The notes: generated from the sequence alone by a model not told the origin. 64,000 bases of DNA from Lachnospiraceae bacterium (GCA_014804795.1 JAAUZC010000002.1:1-64000), one strand, 5' to 3'. Positions 1 through 9,336 are shown, numbered from the stretch's first letter. Numbers and translations are program-made.

Positions 1-2
1 AG

Positions 3-1208
3 GTAGGTTTAATTAAGGGTCAGTATGAGATTTTTATAAATGCATTACTACTTCAGCACTCTATTGTTAAATTAAGTAGTATAGATAAAACCAAACTAAT
101 TAATAATATATTAACATTTTTTTGGGAAAATCATGATTTTATTAAAGACTCAGCTATTACCTATTTGCTATTAATAATAATTAAGAGTGTGCCTATTGAA
201 GATAAACTTCTAGAAAGTTTATTTGATGTAGATGTTGGTAAAGAGGTGCTTAGAAGTAAGTCAAATCAAATAAGTATTTTATTTGCCGATTTGTACAATG
301 AAAATTGTAGGCTCAAGTTTGAAGCGGAATTAAATGAGTTTTTTGTTAGCAATGATATAACAATATATTATAATATGTTGGCTCAACTATTATTTAATTC
401 GCATGGAACAATCCATGATAGTAAGCTTGATGCTATTTATAAGAAATTAATTGAAAATGTTGATGATATTACAGAGCAAGATATTACAGATATCAGTAAT
501 ATTATTCCTAATTGCATTTCTTTATTGAAATTAACAAAATCCTATGATCAGTCTATTAAAAAAGAGGAGGAATTGGAGCAAAACTTTTTTATATATAGTA
601 AAAATCTGAAAGATAATTTGCATAATGTTAGAGATTTAATAGAGGGACTCACGGAGTCGGCAAAAGAGCGGTTTGAAATTATTAATAAGGACTGTGTGGA
701 AGAAGGCATAAGGAAATATTATAATAAAATTATAGATGTGCTAAACAGAAAAAAATATAATATAAAAGAAGAGGAAATTAGTAATTTAGTTATTTTTATA
801 GGTGATGACTGTGAAATAAATAATGAAGGACACCTTAATAGAAATATCAATTTGTATAAAGATACAATAATATTTGAGGAATTGGCTTATTTATTACACA
901 ATGCTCACAGCCATTCAAGTAAAGTATTTAGTTTAAATGGAAATGCTGATAAAAAATATTTAGTATGGATAAAAGCAGAACTACATAATAATCATATTTT
1001 GCTTCGTCTTTTTAATAGTATTGAAAAGAAAGAAAATAGTTTTAGAAATGCTGTTAAAGCCATACAAGATAAAAAGAGAATAGGTAAAACCTACTTGGAA
1101 AAATTTAATATTCATGTCTTATATTTTGAAGATCCAAAAGGAATTGCTGATAAAGAGGCGAATATAGGTATTTTTGAAACTAGAATTGAAATACCATATT
1201 TTAATTAA
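3..1208 (+). CDS. Degenerate histidine-kinase-like protein, 5' end missing (Detocs DtcA-like candidate)
   Basis: The reading frame is open from the first bases of the window, so the true start lies upstream; an in-frame TTG at 165 is not a convincing start. The visible part is a long helical region followed, near the C-terminus, by a segment resembling the N-box of GHKL ATPases (E-E-L-A-Y-L-L-H-N-A, about nt 875-905) and a final beta-rich part. I see no canonical phosphoacceptor His box (only a loosely similar K-N-L-K-D-N-L-H stretch) and no clear G-x-G lid, so activity is uncertain. The stop is 17 bp before a gene encoding a receiver domain, so the two probably form an operon. The stretch is visibly more AT-rich than the rest of the window. 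Kinase-like identity is inference. Confidence 0.6.
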   Translation, partial: VGLIKGQYEIFINALLLQHSIVKLSSIDKTKLINNILTFFWENHDFIKDSAITYLLLIIIKSVPIEDKLLESLFDVDVGKEVLRSKSNQISILFADLYNENCRLKFEAELNEFFVSNDITIYYNMLAQLLFNSHGTIHDSKLDAIYKKLIENVDDITEQDITDISNIIPNCISLLKLTKSYDQSIKKEEELEQNFFIYSKNLKDNLHNVRDLIEGLTESAKERFEIINKDCVEEGIRKYYNKIIDVLNRKKYNIKEEEISNLVIFIGDDCEINNEGHLNRNINLYKDTIIFEELAYLLHNAHSHSSKVFSLNGNADKKYLVWIKAELHNNHILLRLFNSIEKKENSFRNAVKAIQDKKRIGKTYLEKFNIHVLYFEDPKGIADKEANIGIFETRIEIPYFN

Positions 1209-1225
1209 TAGTAGGAGGAAAACAA

Positions 1226-2797
1226 ATGTATAACTTATTAATTATTGATGATCAGTTTGAGAAAGAAAATAGAAACACTATTTATGAATTTATGTTTGGT
1301 AGAGAGTTTGATATAACGTGTATAGATAGTGAAGAACAAAACATTCTTCAAGAATTGGAGAATAAATACTATGATTGTGTTATTCTTGATAATAATTTAA
1401 ATAGTGGGCTAGAAAAAGAAGCTGTTATATCTTTAGTTGCAGAATATAATTATCCTATAATAATGGTAAGTAACGTTAGGGAGTTTACGGTAAGAGAATA
1501 TGCAAAAGATGAGGTGATTGATTTTATCTCTTTAAAACAGTATTTTACGTTGCGTGAACGGCAAAAAATATGTGATGCTGGTGAGGACAAGAATAATGAT
1601 AAACAATTGATTTCTCAAGCATTAAAAGATTTGCAGGAAAGAATTATTTACGATATTTATACAACTCGAAACTATACAAATGATGAGCTGGGTAAAGTTG
1701 TGATTTGCCATTTATCAGATATTCAGTTTTGTGATCCGAATGTTGATGAGAATGCAATACGAACATTATTTAGTAAATTGGAAGAATTTATTATTAACAG
1801 AGCTGAACCAATTGATTTAGTAATTATTTCTGGGGATGTTGTTTTTTCTGGAAAGAAAAAAGAGTATAATATGGCAAAAGAAATAATTATAAAGTTCAGA
1901 GATAAGTTAAAAAAACAAAGAAAAAATATTGATATTTTGTTCGTGCCGGGCAATCATGATTATAATTATCAGTGTTATTGGATAGATGAGAGTGATAATT
2001 ATAAATTAGATGAAAAGGTTATTACTGAATTAATTGTGAAAATCAAGGAAAAGCATGGTGACAATGAATGGGATACTAAAGGAATTACAGAAGCATTTTT
2101 ACAGAATGGTGTGCGACCAGATTGGTTTTCTGATTTTGAAGCAAGTCCCTTTTTTTTGAGTAATTTTTGTGAATTTGCATATGAAATTACAAAAGAAAAG
2201 CAGTATATGCAAAATAATTTTGGGGTTACAAATACACGGTATCAGAAAAGAGGTTTTGCATTTGTTGGAATAGATAATGCATATAAGTATCACAAAAATT
2301 TAAAGGGGGATAAACGCTATATTTTTGAATTAGATAGTGATATGGTAAGGAATATTAAGCCGCCTTTATATTCAATATGTATTGGGCATGTAGATCCTAG
2401 GAGTTTAGGATATAGAAATGTATGCGAAATGCAAGAAGATAGATGTAATGATGATTTGTATAGAAATGAATGTAGTAACAGCGGACAGTGTCAAAAATGG
2501 GGGGATATGCAAAGATTATTTAAAAAAATTAATTCTATAATATATTTATTTGGTCATAAACATGGATCTGATGCCGAGTTATCAAAAGACAAAAAAATGT
2601 TATTTATAGGAGCGGCATCGCCAACTGGAGCAAGTCCTTCTGAAAAGACTGTCAATATTATTGAGATTAATAAGAATGAAACAAATATAGATGTAGAAAT
2701 TGCAGTACATAGAGCCACAGCAGAGAATATAGCATATTCTAAAACCAATAAGTATCAGTATGATATTAAAACAGGAGAATGGGAAAATATACATTGA
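1226..2797 (+). CDS. Receiver domain fused to calcineurin-like metallophosphoesterase
   Basis: A 523-residue protein preceded by a good ribosome site (aggagg). Residues 1-110 look like a response-regulator receiver: acidic pair D8-D9, phosphoacceptor D55 (C-V-I-L-D-N), S82 and K104. Residues 157-470 carry all calcineurin-like phosphoesterase blocks: H162-x-x-D165, G203-D204, G242-N-H-D245, G387-H388 and G443-H-K-H446. The enzyme probably uses a two-metal centre to cleave a phosphoester, perhaps a nucleotide or nucleic acid; substrate unknown. A receiver coupled to a destructive C-terminal domain, encoded next to a kinase-like gene, is the layout of DtcC in Detocs defence systems as I recall them, where the usual effector is a nucleoside phosphorylase-like ATP-cleaving domain. 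Domains are clear; the defence role is inferred. Confidence 0.85.
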   Translation: MYNLLIIDDQFEKENRNTIYEFMFGREFDITCIDSEEQNILQELENKYYDCVILDNNLNSGLEKEAVISLVAEYNYPIIMVSNVREFTVREYAKDEVIDFISLKQYFTLRERQKICDAGEDKNNDKQLISQALKDLQERIIYDIYTTRNYTNDELGKVVICHLSDIQFCDPNVDENAIRTLFSKLEEFIINRAEPIDLVIISGDVVFSGKKKEYNMAKEIIIKFRDKLKKQRKNIDILFVPGNHDYNYQCYWIDESDNYKLDEKVITELIVKIKEKHGDNEWDTKGITEAFLQNGVRPDWFSDFEASPFFLSNFCEFAYEITKEKQYMQNNFGVTNTRYQKRGFAFVGIDNAYKYHKNLKGDKRYIFELDSDMVRNIKPPLYSICIGHVDPRSLGYRNVCEMQEDRCNDDLYRNECSNSGQCQKWGDMQRLFKKINSIIYLFGHKHGSDAELSKDKKMLFIGAASPTGASPSEKTVNIIEINKNETNIDVEIAVHRATAENIAYSKTNKYQYDIKTGEWENIH

Positions 2798-2990
2798 TTT
2801 GACGATTACGGAGGGGGATGAGTCGTATGAAGCGTTTGCGGATGAGTCGGCGTATGAAGCGTATAAGGAAATCCCTACAGGGCTGAAAGCAGGTGCTACA
2901 GTTGCGGTAGTGGTAGGTCTGGCGGTGGGAGCGCTAGTGGTTGCCACCGGAGGGACAGCCGTGGTATTGTTGGTGCAGAAACCCGGTTAG
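2760..2990 (+). CDS. Small hypothetical protein with one hydrophobic segment
   Basis: A 76-residue open frame that starts inside the end of the phosphoesterase gene (38-bp overlap). It has an acidic first half (E-G-D-E-S-Y-E-A-F) and a glycine/valine/alanine-rich hydrophobic second half (about residues 46-70) that could span a membrane. I do not recognise the family. Base composition changes sharply within it: AT-rich up to about 2797, GC-rich afterwards. It may therefore be the remaining 3' part of a resident gene cut by insertion of the island and not a third member of the phosphoesterase operon. No clear ribosome site sits before the ATG. Confidence 0.4.
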   Translation: MILKQENGKIYIDLTITEGDESYEAFADESAYEAYKEIPTGLKAGATVAVVVGLAVGALVVATGGTAVVLLVQKPG

Positions 2991-3050
2991 CCCGGAAGAG
3001 CTGACCATAAACGTCATAGGAAAGTAATAGAAATGTAATGGGCAAAGGAA

Positions 3051-3078
3051 TTGAGAAGGAAAATAAAGCTGTTATAAT
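3051..3078 (+). promoter_or_regulatory. Putative sigma-A promoter upstream of the sensor kinase/defence block
   Basis: TTGAGA at 3051-3056 and TATAAT at 3073-3078 with a 16-bp spacer. It is the best promoter-like match in the 253-bp gap before the GHKL kinase and would read into it and possibly the four genes behind. The rest of the gap (2991-3242) has no convincing gene; it includes one copy of the 14-mer ATAAGCCGATAAAA at 3205-3218. Confidence 0.5.
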
Positions 3079-3242
3079 AAATCCTGAAAGAGAGGGAGTG
3101 GAATTTGGAGAAAGGAAGCCATTATAGACATTAAATAAAAGACAGCAGAAGTAACTTGAACAGTTAAGTAGTTCAGGTGATAATAGTTTGTGTGGCGGAG
3201 GCTCATAAGCCGATAAAATAGGATGAGGGAATAGAACATAAA

Positions 3243-4532
3243 ATGAAAATAATATTGATACTGGCAGAAATGTTCACAGTGATAATGCAAAGGGGCGTTT
3301 GTGAAAAAGCATTTGACAGAAAGAAAGTAGGAACAGTAATACAGGTTACCGTATGGGCATCTTTTTATATTATTTCAAATGCATTTACATACTTTTTGGA
3401 ACTGCCGGCATGGCTGAATTCAGTGATTTTTTCAGTATTATTTTTGGGAATGCTTTCTTTGCTGTATGAAGGTTTCGTTAAAGGAAAGCTGGTATTAACT
3501 GTATTTCTGTGTTTAATGGGAATGCTGTCGGAAGTGATTGTATGTTTTGCCGGAAGCATGTGTGGTATAGATATTGCTTGGATGCTGCAAAATACAGAGG
3601 CATTGCTTATATATATTATTTTGTCTAAACTGGTCTGGTTTGTGGAAGTAATGATTTTTTTACTGTTTCTGAAAAAGAATAAGAGTATTGTGACTGGAAG
3701 CATGAGCTGGTTTGAAATACTTATCGTACCGGTCAGCAGTATTTTTATTGTAATAGCAATGTTTATACCATTTACGGATAAATGTATCTGGATAAAGCTG
3801 GCTGCGTCAATTCTGATATTGACCATAAATTTATTTACTTTTTATAATTATAATGAAATACAGGAGAAGGCTTTATATCGGGCAGAAAAGCAATTTCTAA
3901 TGCAGCAGGTGGAAAATTATGCGGCTCAGTTGCGGGAAATGAGTGAAAACTGGCAGCAGACAAGAGAGTATCGTCATGATATGAAGCAACAGTACCTTTT
4001 AATCGCATCCTATTTGAGGCAAAATGAATATGAAAAAATAAGGGATCTTTATCAGGAGAGCATAGACATTTTATCGGAAGAAGAGAATATTTCTAAAACA
4101 GGAAATATAAGTTTTGACACGATTGTCAATTATAAGGCGGCAGTTGCACAAAAAATCGGTATACAGATCAAGTTGAATACGATGATTCCGTATAATATGA
4201 AATGGAATGATGTAGACCTTTACAGTTTATTGGGAAATCTGTTCGATAATGCGATTGAGGCCGCCGGGGAAGTGGAGATGGATGAGCGCGAGATTGAGCT
4301 GACGGCAAAAATGTCCGGGAATAATTTATATCTGGAAATGGTAAATCCATATGCAGGAGATCTGAGAATACAGGGAGAGAATTATCTCACAACAAAGGAA
4401 AACAGCGAAGAGCATGGTTTGGGATTGCGGATTGTTGAAAATATTGTAAAGCGCTACAATGGTCAAATTGTTATAAATAATGAAGATAATTATTTTAAGG
4501 TAAAAATACTGCTTTATGATATTGGGGAGTAG
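3243..4532 (+). CDS. Membrane sensor histidine kinase, GHKL/AgrC type, orphan
   Basis: A 429-residue protein: about six hydrophobic segments in residues 1-205, a linker helix, a phosphoacceptor box R-E-Y-R-H245-D-M-K, an N-box around N336 (L-F-D-N-A-I-E-A-A) and a late G-box (E-E-H-G-L-G-L-R-I-V). This is the layout of AgrC/ComD-like quorum-sensing kinases. No LytTR response regulator, AgrB-like protease or pheromone gene is nearby, so its partner is unknown. The ribosome site before the ATG is weak. It lies 75 bp upstream of the ATPase-methyltransferase gene in the same direction and may share its transcript; whether it belongs to the defence module is open. Confidence 0.85.
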   Translation: MKIILILAEMFTVIMQRGVCEKAFDRKKVGTVIQVTVWASFYIISNAFTYFLELPAWLNSVIFSVLFLGMLSLLYEGFVKGKLVLTVFLCLMGMLSEVIVCFAGSMCGIDIAWMLQNTEALLIYIILSKLVWFVEVMIFLLFLKKNKSIVTGSMSWFEILIVPVSSIFIVIAMFIPFTDKCIWIKLAASILILTINLFTFYNYNEIQEKALYRAEKQFLMQQVENYAAQLREMSENWQQTREYRHDMKQQYLLIASYLRQNEYEKIRDLYQESIDILSEEENISKTGNISFDTIVNYKAAVAQKIGIQIKLNTMIPYNMKWNDVDLYSLLGNLFDNAIEAAGEVEMDEREIELTAKMSGNNLYLEMVNPYAGDLRIQGENYLTTKENSEEHGLGLRIVENIVKRYNGQIVINNEDNYFKVKILLYDIGE

Positions 4533-4607
4533 GAAACAGGCTTTTGAAGCTTAAATCATCATAACATCGGATAAAAAATGAATTTTCTAAAGAGAAGGTA
4601 TAGAAAT

Positions 4608-6530
4608 ATGGGACAGGCAATAAACATTGTAAAAAACATTATGAAAAATGAGGAACTTTATACGCGGTGGGGACTGAATATTCGGGAAACCGGGAGAAAA
4701 TGGGAACCGTTTAATATACTGATAGGGGAGAATGGCTCCGGAAAGAGCCGTATGTTGCAGATGATAAGAGAGGGTGCTAAAGATCAATGCACAGTAATCT
4801 ATCTGGATTTTGCTAATTATGTGCAGTTTTCTGGAAACGAGGATGAAGGTGCGGATAATACAGAAGATAATGGACTGATAGATATGCTTGTATTTCGCAA
4901 TACAGATAAACGAGAAGTATTTCTGAACCTATTAAAGTATTTGGATAATCAGATGGTGTCTGTATTTGATGAATTATTCAATATGGGAAACGATAGATAT
5001 GTGAGAAATAGGGTACATAGCATTCTGAATGAATTGAGACCATCTATAGAAAGTATACTGCACAGAGAGATTGAGGTTAGAGAGGATGGGATTTATTTAT
5101 GCAAAGAAGGCAGAGAAGTAATCATTAAAAATGAATGGAGTGTTTTATCGCCGGGGGAGAGAAGCATTTTAACAGTCATTTTTGCTGTTTTATTTATAAA
5201 GCTTTTGAAAGAGCCTTGTATTTTACTGATTGATGAACTGGAGACACATTTACACCCGGATGCCCAGGTGAAGTTGTATCGGCTTGTGAAACAAGCTTTA
5301 GAAAAAACCGATGTGGATCATTGTACCTGTATTGCGTCGCATTCTATTTTTTTGCTCCCTCTCTTTAAAATACATGAGCTTGTATATATGAATAACGGAA
5401 GAATAGGAAAACTCAATGGCGGTCTGTATCAGCAGATATATGACAATCTGACCGGTGAGGGAGAGAAGAAAGAAGAGTCATTGACAGATTTTATGTACTC
5501 TATGTCTGCGTGGCAGTATGCAGATTATCTTGCCGAGTGCTTTTTGGCCCCGACAACAGTGGATGAGGCAAAAAGCGACGATGAACAGGCATTAAAGCTT
5601 GTTGAGATTCTAAAAGATTTTCGCAAACGGAAAGACATAATAGAGATATTAGACTTTGGTGCCGGAACTGGCAGAATTGGAAAATGTATGGAACTTATGG
5701 AGGAGGAGAGAAGTGAGGCGGCGAGTATGTTGCGTGGACTCAGATATCATATTTATGATAGGTATAGTATTTCTGGTGAATTCAAAAAAAATACCGGATG
5801 GCGAGGCGGCGCATATGGATCAGAAAAAGGGATCATTTCTTCGAAAATAAAATTTGATATAATTCTGCTATACAATGTCCTGCATGAGATCGGGGTTGAT
5901 GAATGGGTAAAAGAACTTGGATTTATGCTAAGCCTTTTGGCGGAAGGCGGGATTCTCCTTTTTGGTGAAAGGGAGATTCTTTCTGTGGGAGAAAAACCTT
6001 ATGGAAAAAGCGGCTATCTCGTATTGGGGAAAGAAGAATTATTAGAATTATTCCCCCGGTCGAGGATAAAGGAAGTATTCTTACCCGATAAGCAGAAAAC
6101 AGTAACTTGGTGTTATTCCATTACAAAACCTGTAACGGAGGAGGGATATCCCAGCGAAGAGGGAGTGAAAGCGGCACTGCAAACTCTGAAAAACAGAACA
6201 AAAGAGAAAATAAGAAATAGAGAAAGGAATGGGCTTGGGGAGAGAGGTAAGTCGAGAAAATACGCATTTTACTGTCAGCAATATGTGAATGCGGAAGAAG
6301 CAATTGAGATAATGGAGGAGAGTAAGGAACTGATTGGGGCAATAGAGGCGGAAAAGGAATTTGTAGAAAAAGAACCGCCTGCAATGAGTAAACCAAGGGA
6401 AAAGGCACCTATAACATTGGCAGATATTATTCAGGCCCCTCTTACCTGGAGGGACAAGATGGGGATGATAAAGGAACTGGCAGAGAAGGATACGGAAGAG
6501 GGAGAAAAGGCCAGAAAATATCTTGAGTAA
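4608..6530 (+). CDS. AAA/ABC-type ATPase fused to SAM-dependent methyltransferase-like domain
   Basis: I chose ATG 4608 because agagaagg lies 9 bp upstream; an in-frame ATG at 4578 has no ribosome site. The protein is then 640 residues. The N-terminal half is an OLD/RecF-like ATPase: Walker A G-E-N-G-S-G-K-S at 40-47, signature-like L-S-P-G-E-R near 180 and Walker B I-L-L-I-D-E at 205-210, followed by E-T-H-L-H-P. Residues about 330-490 look like a class I methyltransferase: motif I I-L-D-F-G-A-G-T-G at 347-355 and F-D-I-I-L-L-Y-N-V-L-H near 416-426. The C-terminal 120 residues are charged and helical. It is the first gene of a four-gene operon with SIR2-HD and HerA. I know of no described defence protein with this fusion. 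The methyl acceptor is unknown, and the domain may only sense SAM. Confidence 0.8.
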   Translation: MGQAINIVKNIMKNEELYTRWGLNIRETGRKWEPFNILIGENGSGKSRMLQMIREGAKDQCTVIYLDFANYVQFSGNEDEGADNTEDNGLIDMLVFRNTDKREVFLNLLKYLDNQMVSVFDELFNMGNDRYVRNRVHSILNELRPSIESILHREIEVREDGIYLCKEGREVIIKNEWSVLSPGERSILTVIFAVLFIKLLKEPCILLIDELETHLHPDAQVKLYRLVKQALEKTDVDHCTCIASHSIFLLPLFKIHELVYMNNGRIGKLNGGLYQQIYDNLTGEGEKKEESLTDFMYSMSAWQYADYLAECFLAPTTVDEAKSDDEQALKLVEILKDFRKRKDIIEILDFGAGTGRIGKCMELMEEERSEAASMLRGLRYHIYDRYSISGEFKKNTGWRGGAYGSEKGIISSKIKFDIILLYNVLHEIGVDEWVKELGFMLSLLAEGGILLFGEREILSVGEKPYGKSGYLVLGKEELLELFPRSRIKEVFLPDKQKTVTWCYSITKPVTEEGYPSEEGVKAALQTLKNRTKEKIRNRERNGLGERGKSRKYAFYCQQYVNAEEAIEIMEESKELIGAIEAEKEFVEKEPPAMSKPREKAPITLADIIQAPLTWRDKMGMIKELAEKDTEEGEKARKYLE

Positions 6531-6576
6531 TATTGCAACGGAGCAGATTCTGTCAAATATGCAAAGGGGATAAAAT

Positions 6577-9336
6577 ATGGGTAGGTTTAGTTTTGGAAAA
6601 TGGAAAAATGAAGTTATTGATATGAATACAGAAGATGCTGATAGTGTATTGTCGGCGTGGGCAGATTATATTGTACAGGAAGATAAAAAAGGGAAGATAC
6701 CGTTGATAATTGTAGGGGCAGGGGTATCAGCCTGCGATGTAAAGATCCAAAAGAGTGCTGAACTGGAATTTGCATGGAGCAAGAAAGGGCTTCCTTGTCT
6801 GCAGCAAATGATGATGAAATTGAAGGAATTGGTTGAAAATGCTGCAGAGGAATCATCCGGCGAGGGATTTGAGGAGCTGAAGAAACACTTTCAAATTATG
6901 ACAGATGATATGAGGGATGTTAACAGGGAGTGGCTGGGGCGAACCTTTACTCTTTTTGAAAAGAGTGAGGATGAGGAAATTAAAAATATCTGGCGAGAAT
7001 TTTGTGATTGGTTTTTCTTTTCCTGTATTGAATACAGCGAGGGTGGAAAACCGCAGTTTTTTGGGGCTTTGAATACGAAGACTTCTAAAGCAGCTGTGGA
7101 AATTGTCAAAATGTATGATTCGGTAAATGCCATATGTCTGTCCGCTAATTTTGACAATTATATAAATTATGCACTTACTGAAACAGACGGATACCGAAAG
7201 GGTGTGTCTATATTTGATAAGGAACAGGCAGAACGTTATTTAAAGAGAATCCGCAGAGGCGGGGAGAGGTTTGAGGAAAAACCTTATAATCGATGTGTAC
7301 TGCATGCCAATGGAGATGTATTTTGGCTGTATTGTTCAGGAGAAAAAGGAGAGGATTACTGTCCCAATACGGGTATCCGGAAACCGGCATTTGGCAATAG
7401 TGCGATATTGGGTCCGGAGGATTTGTACTGTGATTTTTGCGGAAGCCCTCTAATAGCAACAATGACTATGCCGGGAACCTATGAAAAGGATTATAATACC
7501 CGGATCATTATCGAAAGTATCTGGAAATATCTTTCGGCAAGAGTTTCTGCTGTTATTTCCATAGGAATCAGCTGTAACTGGGATGATGTTCTGCTGAAAT
7601 TTATTTTACAGCTCATGAAAGAAATGGATATTCCGCTTCTTGACATCAATAGCTTTACAGATCAGGTAAATAAGGGGACATCTCAATTGGTAGAACTGGT
7701 GGTAAAGCAAAGCTATTTGGAAGCATGTTCGATAAGGACAGATGCTTTAGAGGGCGTGGAACGGCTGAATGAACTGATTGGGGAGAAAAAAGCACTTTTG
7801 CAAGGTGAAAAAAGCCCAGAGGAGGATAATGATAAGCACCGGATGAAAATAGAACTGCTGAAGGAGAAGTTTATACTGAGATTGAAGCATGTATCTCAAC
7901 TGGGATTAAAGTCATATTGGCTGGAAACGGAAGAGAAGAATGAAAGATGGGGGCATTCCGTAGAGGTGGCAGAGATTGCGGTTCAGATGTACACTAAACT
8001 GATAGATAATAGCAGAAAAAACAGGCTGCCCCATGAGGAAATCTTGCTGTATGCAGCCGGATTGCTGCATGATTGCGGACATCTGCCTTTTTCTCATTTG
8101 CTGGAGGATGTGTTTGAAGAACTGTCATGGAGTATGCAGGGGGAAACAGAGACTTTTACCCATGCCCACTATACAAAGTGGATGATAAAACAATTGTGTA
8201 ATAATTCTGGAAATAAATTCAATGAAATAATAAAAAAATATGACATACTTCCGGAAGAAATCATTAACCTGATAGAGGGAAGATATGGAGTAGCATATAT
8301 AGATACAATTATTAATGGTGCTTTGGATGCCGATAAGGTGGCTTATATTTTTACAGATGCCGAGAAGAGCAAAAGAAACCTGATGTTGGATAAAGATGAA
8401 TTTCTGACAAAACTATTGGGTCATGCCTATATTTCACAGGAGGGTATGATAGCATTGGACGGCGAGTCAGCATGGTATGCGATGCGGCTGTTGGATGAAA
8501 GACAGCGTATGTATAAGGAATTGTATTATGATACAAGGATTCGTTGTCTGGAAGCTATGGCAAAGTATATTATCACAACGTATTTTGTTCAGAAATATAA
8601 TAACACTGCTTATATTATGGAAGAGGCAGAAATATTTGGAGAAGATAGCGAAAATCTGGAGGACATGGGAAATCGCCACATTATGGATGCCATTAATGAC
8701 CTATATGAAATGATAGAAGAAGACAGGAGCTATCCCCAGGAAGACTTATCAGCTTCGGTAGGTGAGAAGATTAAAGAGGCAGTTGAACAATGCATGCAAT
8801 TTATTATGTGTGCAAAAAGAAGCCGGAGTGAAAAGGATCCGGATGAATTAAAAATATTAAAGTTTATGTGTTCCCAGTTATTGGGCAGAGAGGTAAAAGA
8901 AACAGAAATAGAAGAAAATTTAATGACTTATGTGCCATACAGGGATCGGCAGTTAGATGAATTAGTAGAAAAATTGAGTTATGGAGAGCTTATGGCGATC
9001 CGAAAAAAAATAATTCTTAATTATCCGGGGACTATATTGATTGATATTTATAAAACTGCGAAGTACTTTTCTCCTTCTGCTTTGCGGGCGGCAAGGAGAC
9101 GGCCCGACGGAACGAACTGCGAACAGACAACGATACTGGTGCCGGAAGAACCGAGAAGTGAATGGCAGACCCAACATAGCAAAGCACGGATATCACTGGC
9201 TGAATATGCAGAAAAAAATGATATCAATAAAGAGAGAAAGGTTGTTTTTCATTTATTTAGAATAGGACATGATGCAGCAGATTGTAATCATGCGATTAAT
9301 ATGTTAAAGAAGGAAATGAAGAAGGAGAAAAAATGA
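6577..9336 (+). CDS. SIR2 domain fused to HD phosphohydrolase (SAMHD1/dGTPase type)
   Basis: A 919-residue protein with ribosome site aaagggg. The N-terminal SIR2 domain has the NAD-binding G-A-G at 47-49, the S-A-N-F-D block with probable catalytic N191, and V-L-H243-A-N-G-D with the probable catalytic His. Cysteines 253, 262, 285 and 288 could bind zinc, as in classical sirtuins. From about residue 450 an HD domain follows: H460, H498-D499, H502 and A-L-D-A-D-K at 582-587, matching the H...HD...D pattern of dNTP triphosphohydrolases. The tail (650-919) is helical. Known defence SIR2 proteins degrade NAD, and dGTPase-like defence proteins deplete dNTPs; one chain carrying both is unusual. 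The stop overlaps the next start (ATGA). Domain calls are strong, activities inferred. Confidence 0.85.
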   Translation: MGRFSFGKWKNEVIDMNTEDADSVLSAWADYIVQEDKKGKIPLIIVGAGVSACDVKIQKSAELEFAWSKKGLPCLQQMMMKLKELVENAAEESSGEGFEELKKHFQIMTDDMRDVNREWLGRTFTLFEKSEDEEIKNIWREFCDWFFFSCIEYSEGGKPQFFGALNTKTSKAAVEIVKMYDSVNAICLSANFDNYINYALTETDGYRKGVSIFDKEQAERYLKRIRRGGERFEEKPYNRCVLHANGDVFWLYCSGEKGEDYCPNTGIRKPAFGNSAILGPEDLYCDFCGSPLIATMTMPGTYEKDYNTRIIIESIWKYLSARVSAVISIGISCNWDDVLLKFILQLMKEMDIPLLDINSFTDQVNKGTSQLVELVVKQSYLEACSIRTDALEGVERLNELIGEKKALLQGEKSPEEDNDKHRMKIELLKEKFILRLKHVSQLGLKSYWLETEEKNERWGHSVEVAEIAVQMYTKLIDNSRKNRLPHEEILLYAAGLLHDCGHLPFSHLLEDVFEELSWSMQGETETFTHAHYTKWMIKQLCNNSGNKFNEIIKKYDILPEEIINLIEGRYGVAYIDTIINGALDADKVAYIFTDAEKSKRNLMLDKDEFLTKLLGHAYISQEGMIALDGESAWYAMRLLDERQRMYKELYYDTRIRCLEAMAKYIITTYFVQKYNNTAYIMEEAEIFGEDSENLEDMGNRHIMDAINDLYEMIEEDRSYPQEDLSASVGEKIKEAVEQCMQFIMCAKRSRSEKDPDELKILKFMCSQLLGREVKETEIEENLMTYVPYRDRQLDELVEKLSYGELMAIRKKIILNYPGTILIDIYKTAKYFSPSALRAARRRPDGTNCEQTTILVPEEPRSEWQTQHSKARISLAEYAEKNDINKERKVVFHLFRIGHDAADCNHAINMLKKEMKKEKK

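Noticed and set aside
3243..4532. Part of an agr quorum-sensing locus
   Set aside because: No AgrA, AgrB or AgrD-like gene is found on either side.
4608..6530. Methyltransferase of a restriction-modification system
   Set aside because: The domain lacks N6/N4 (DPPY-like) or C5 (PC) DNA methylase motifs, and no restriction endonuclease is nearby.
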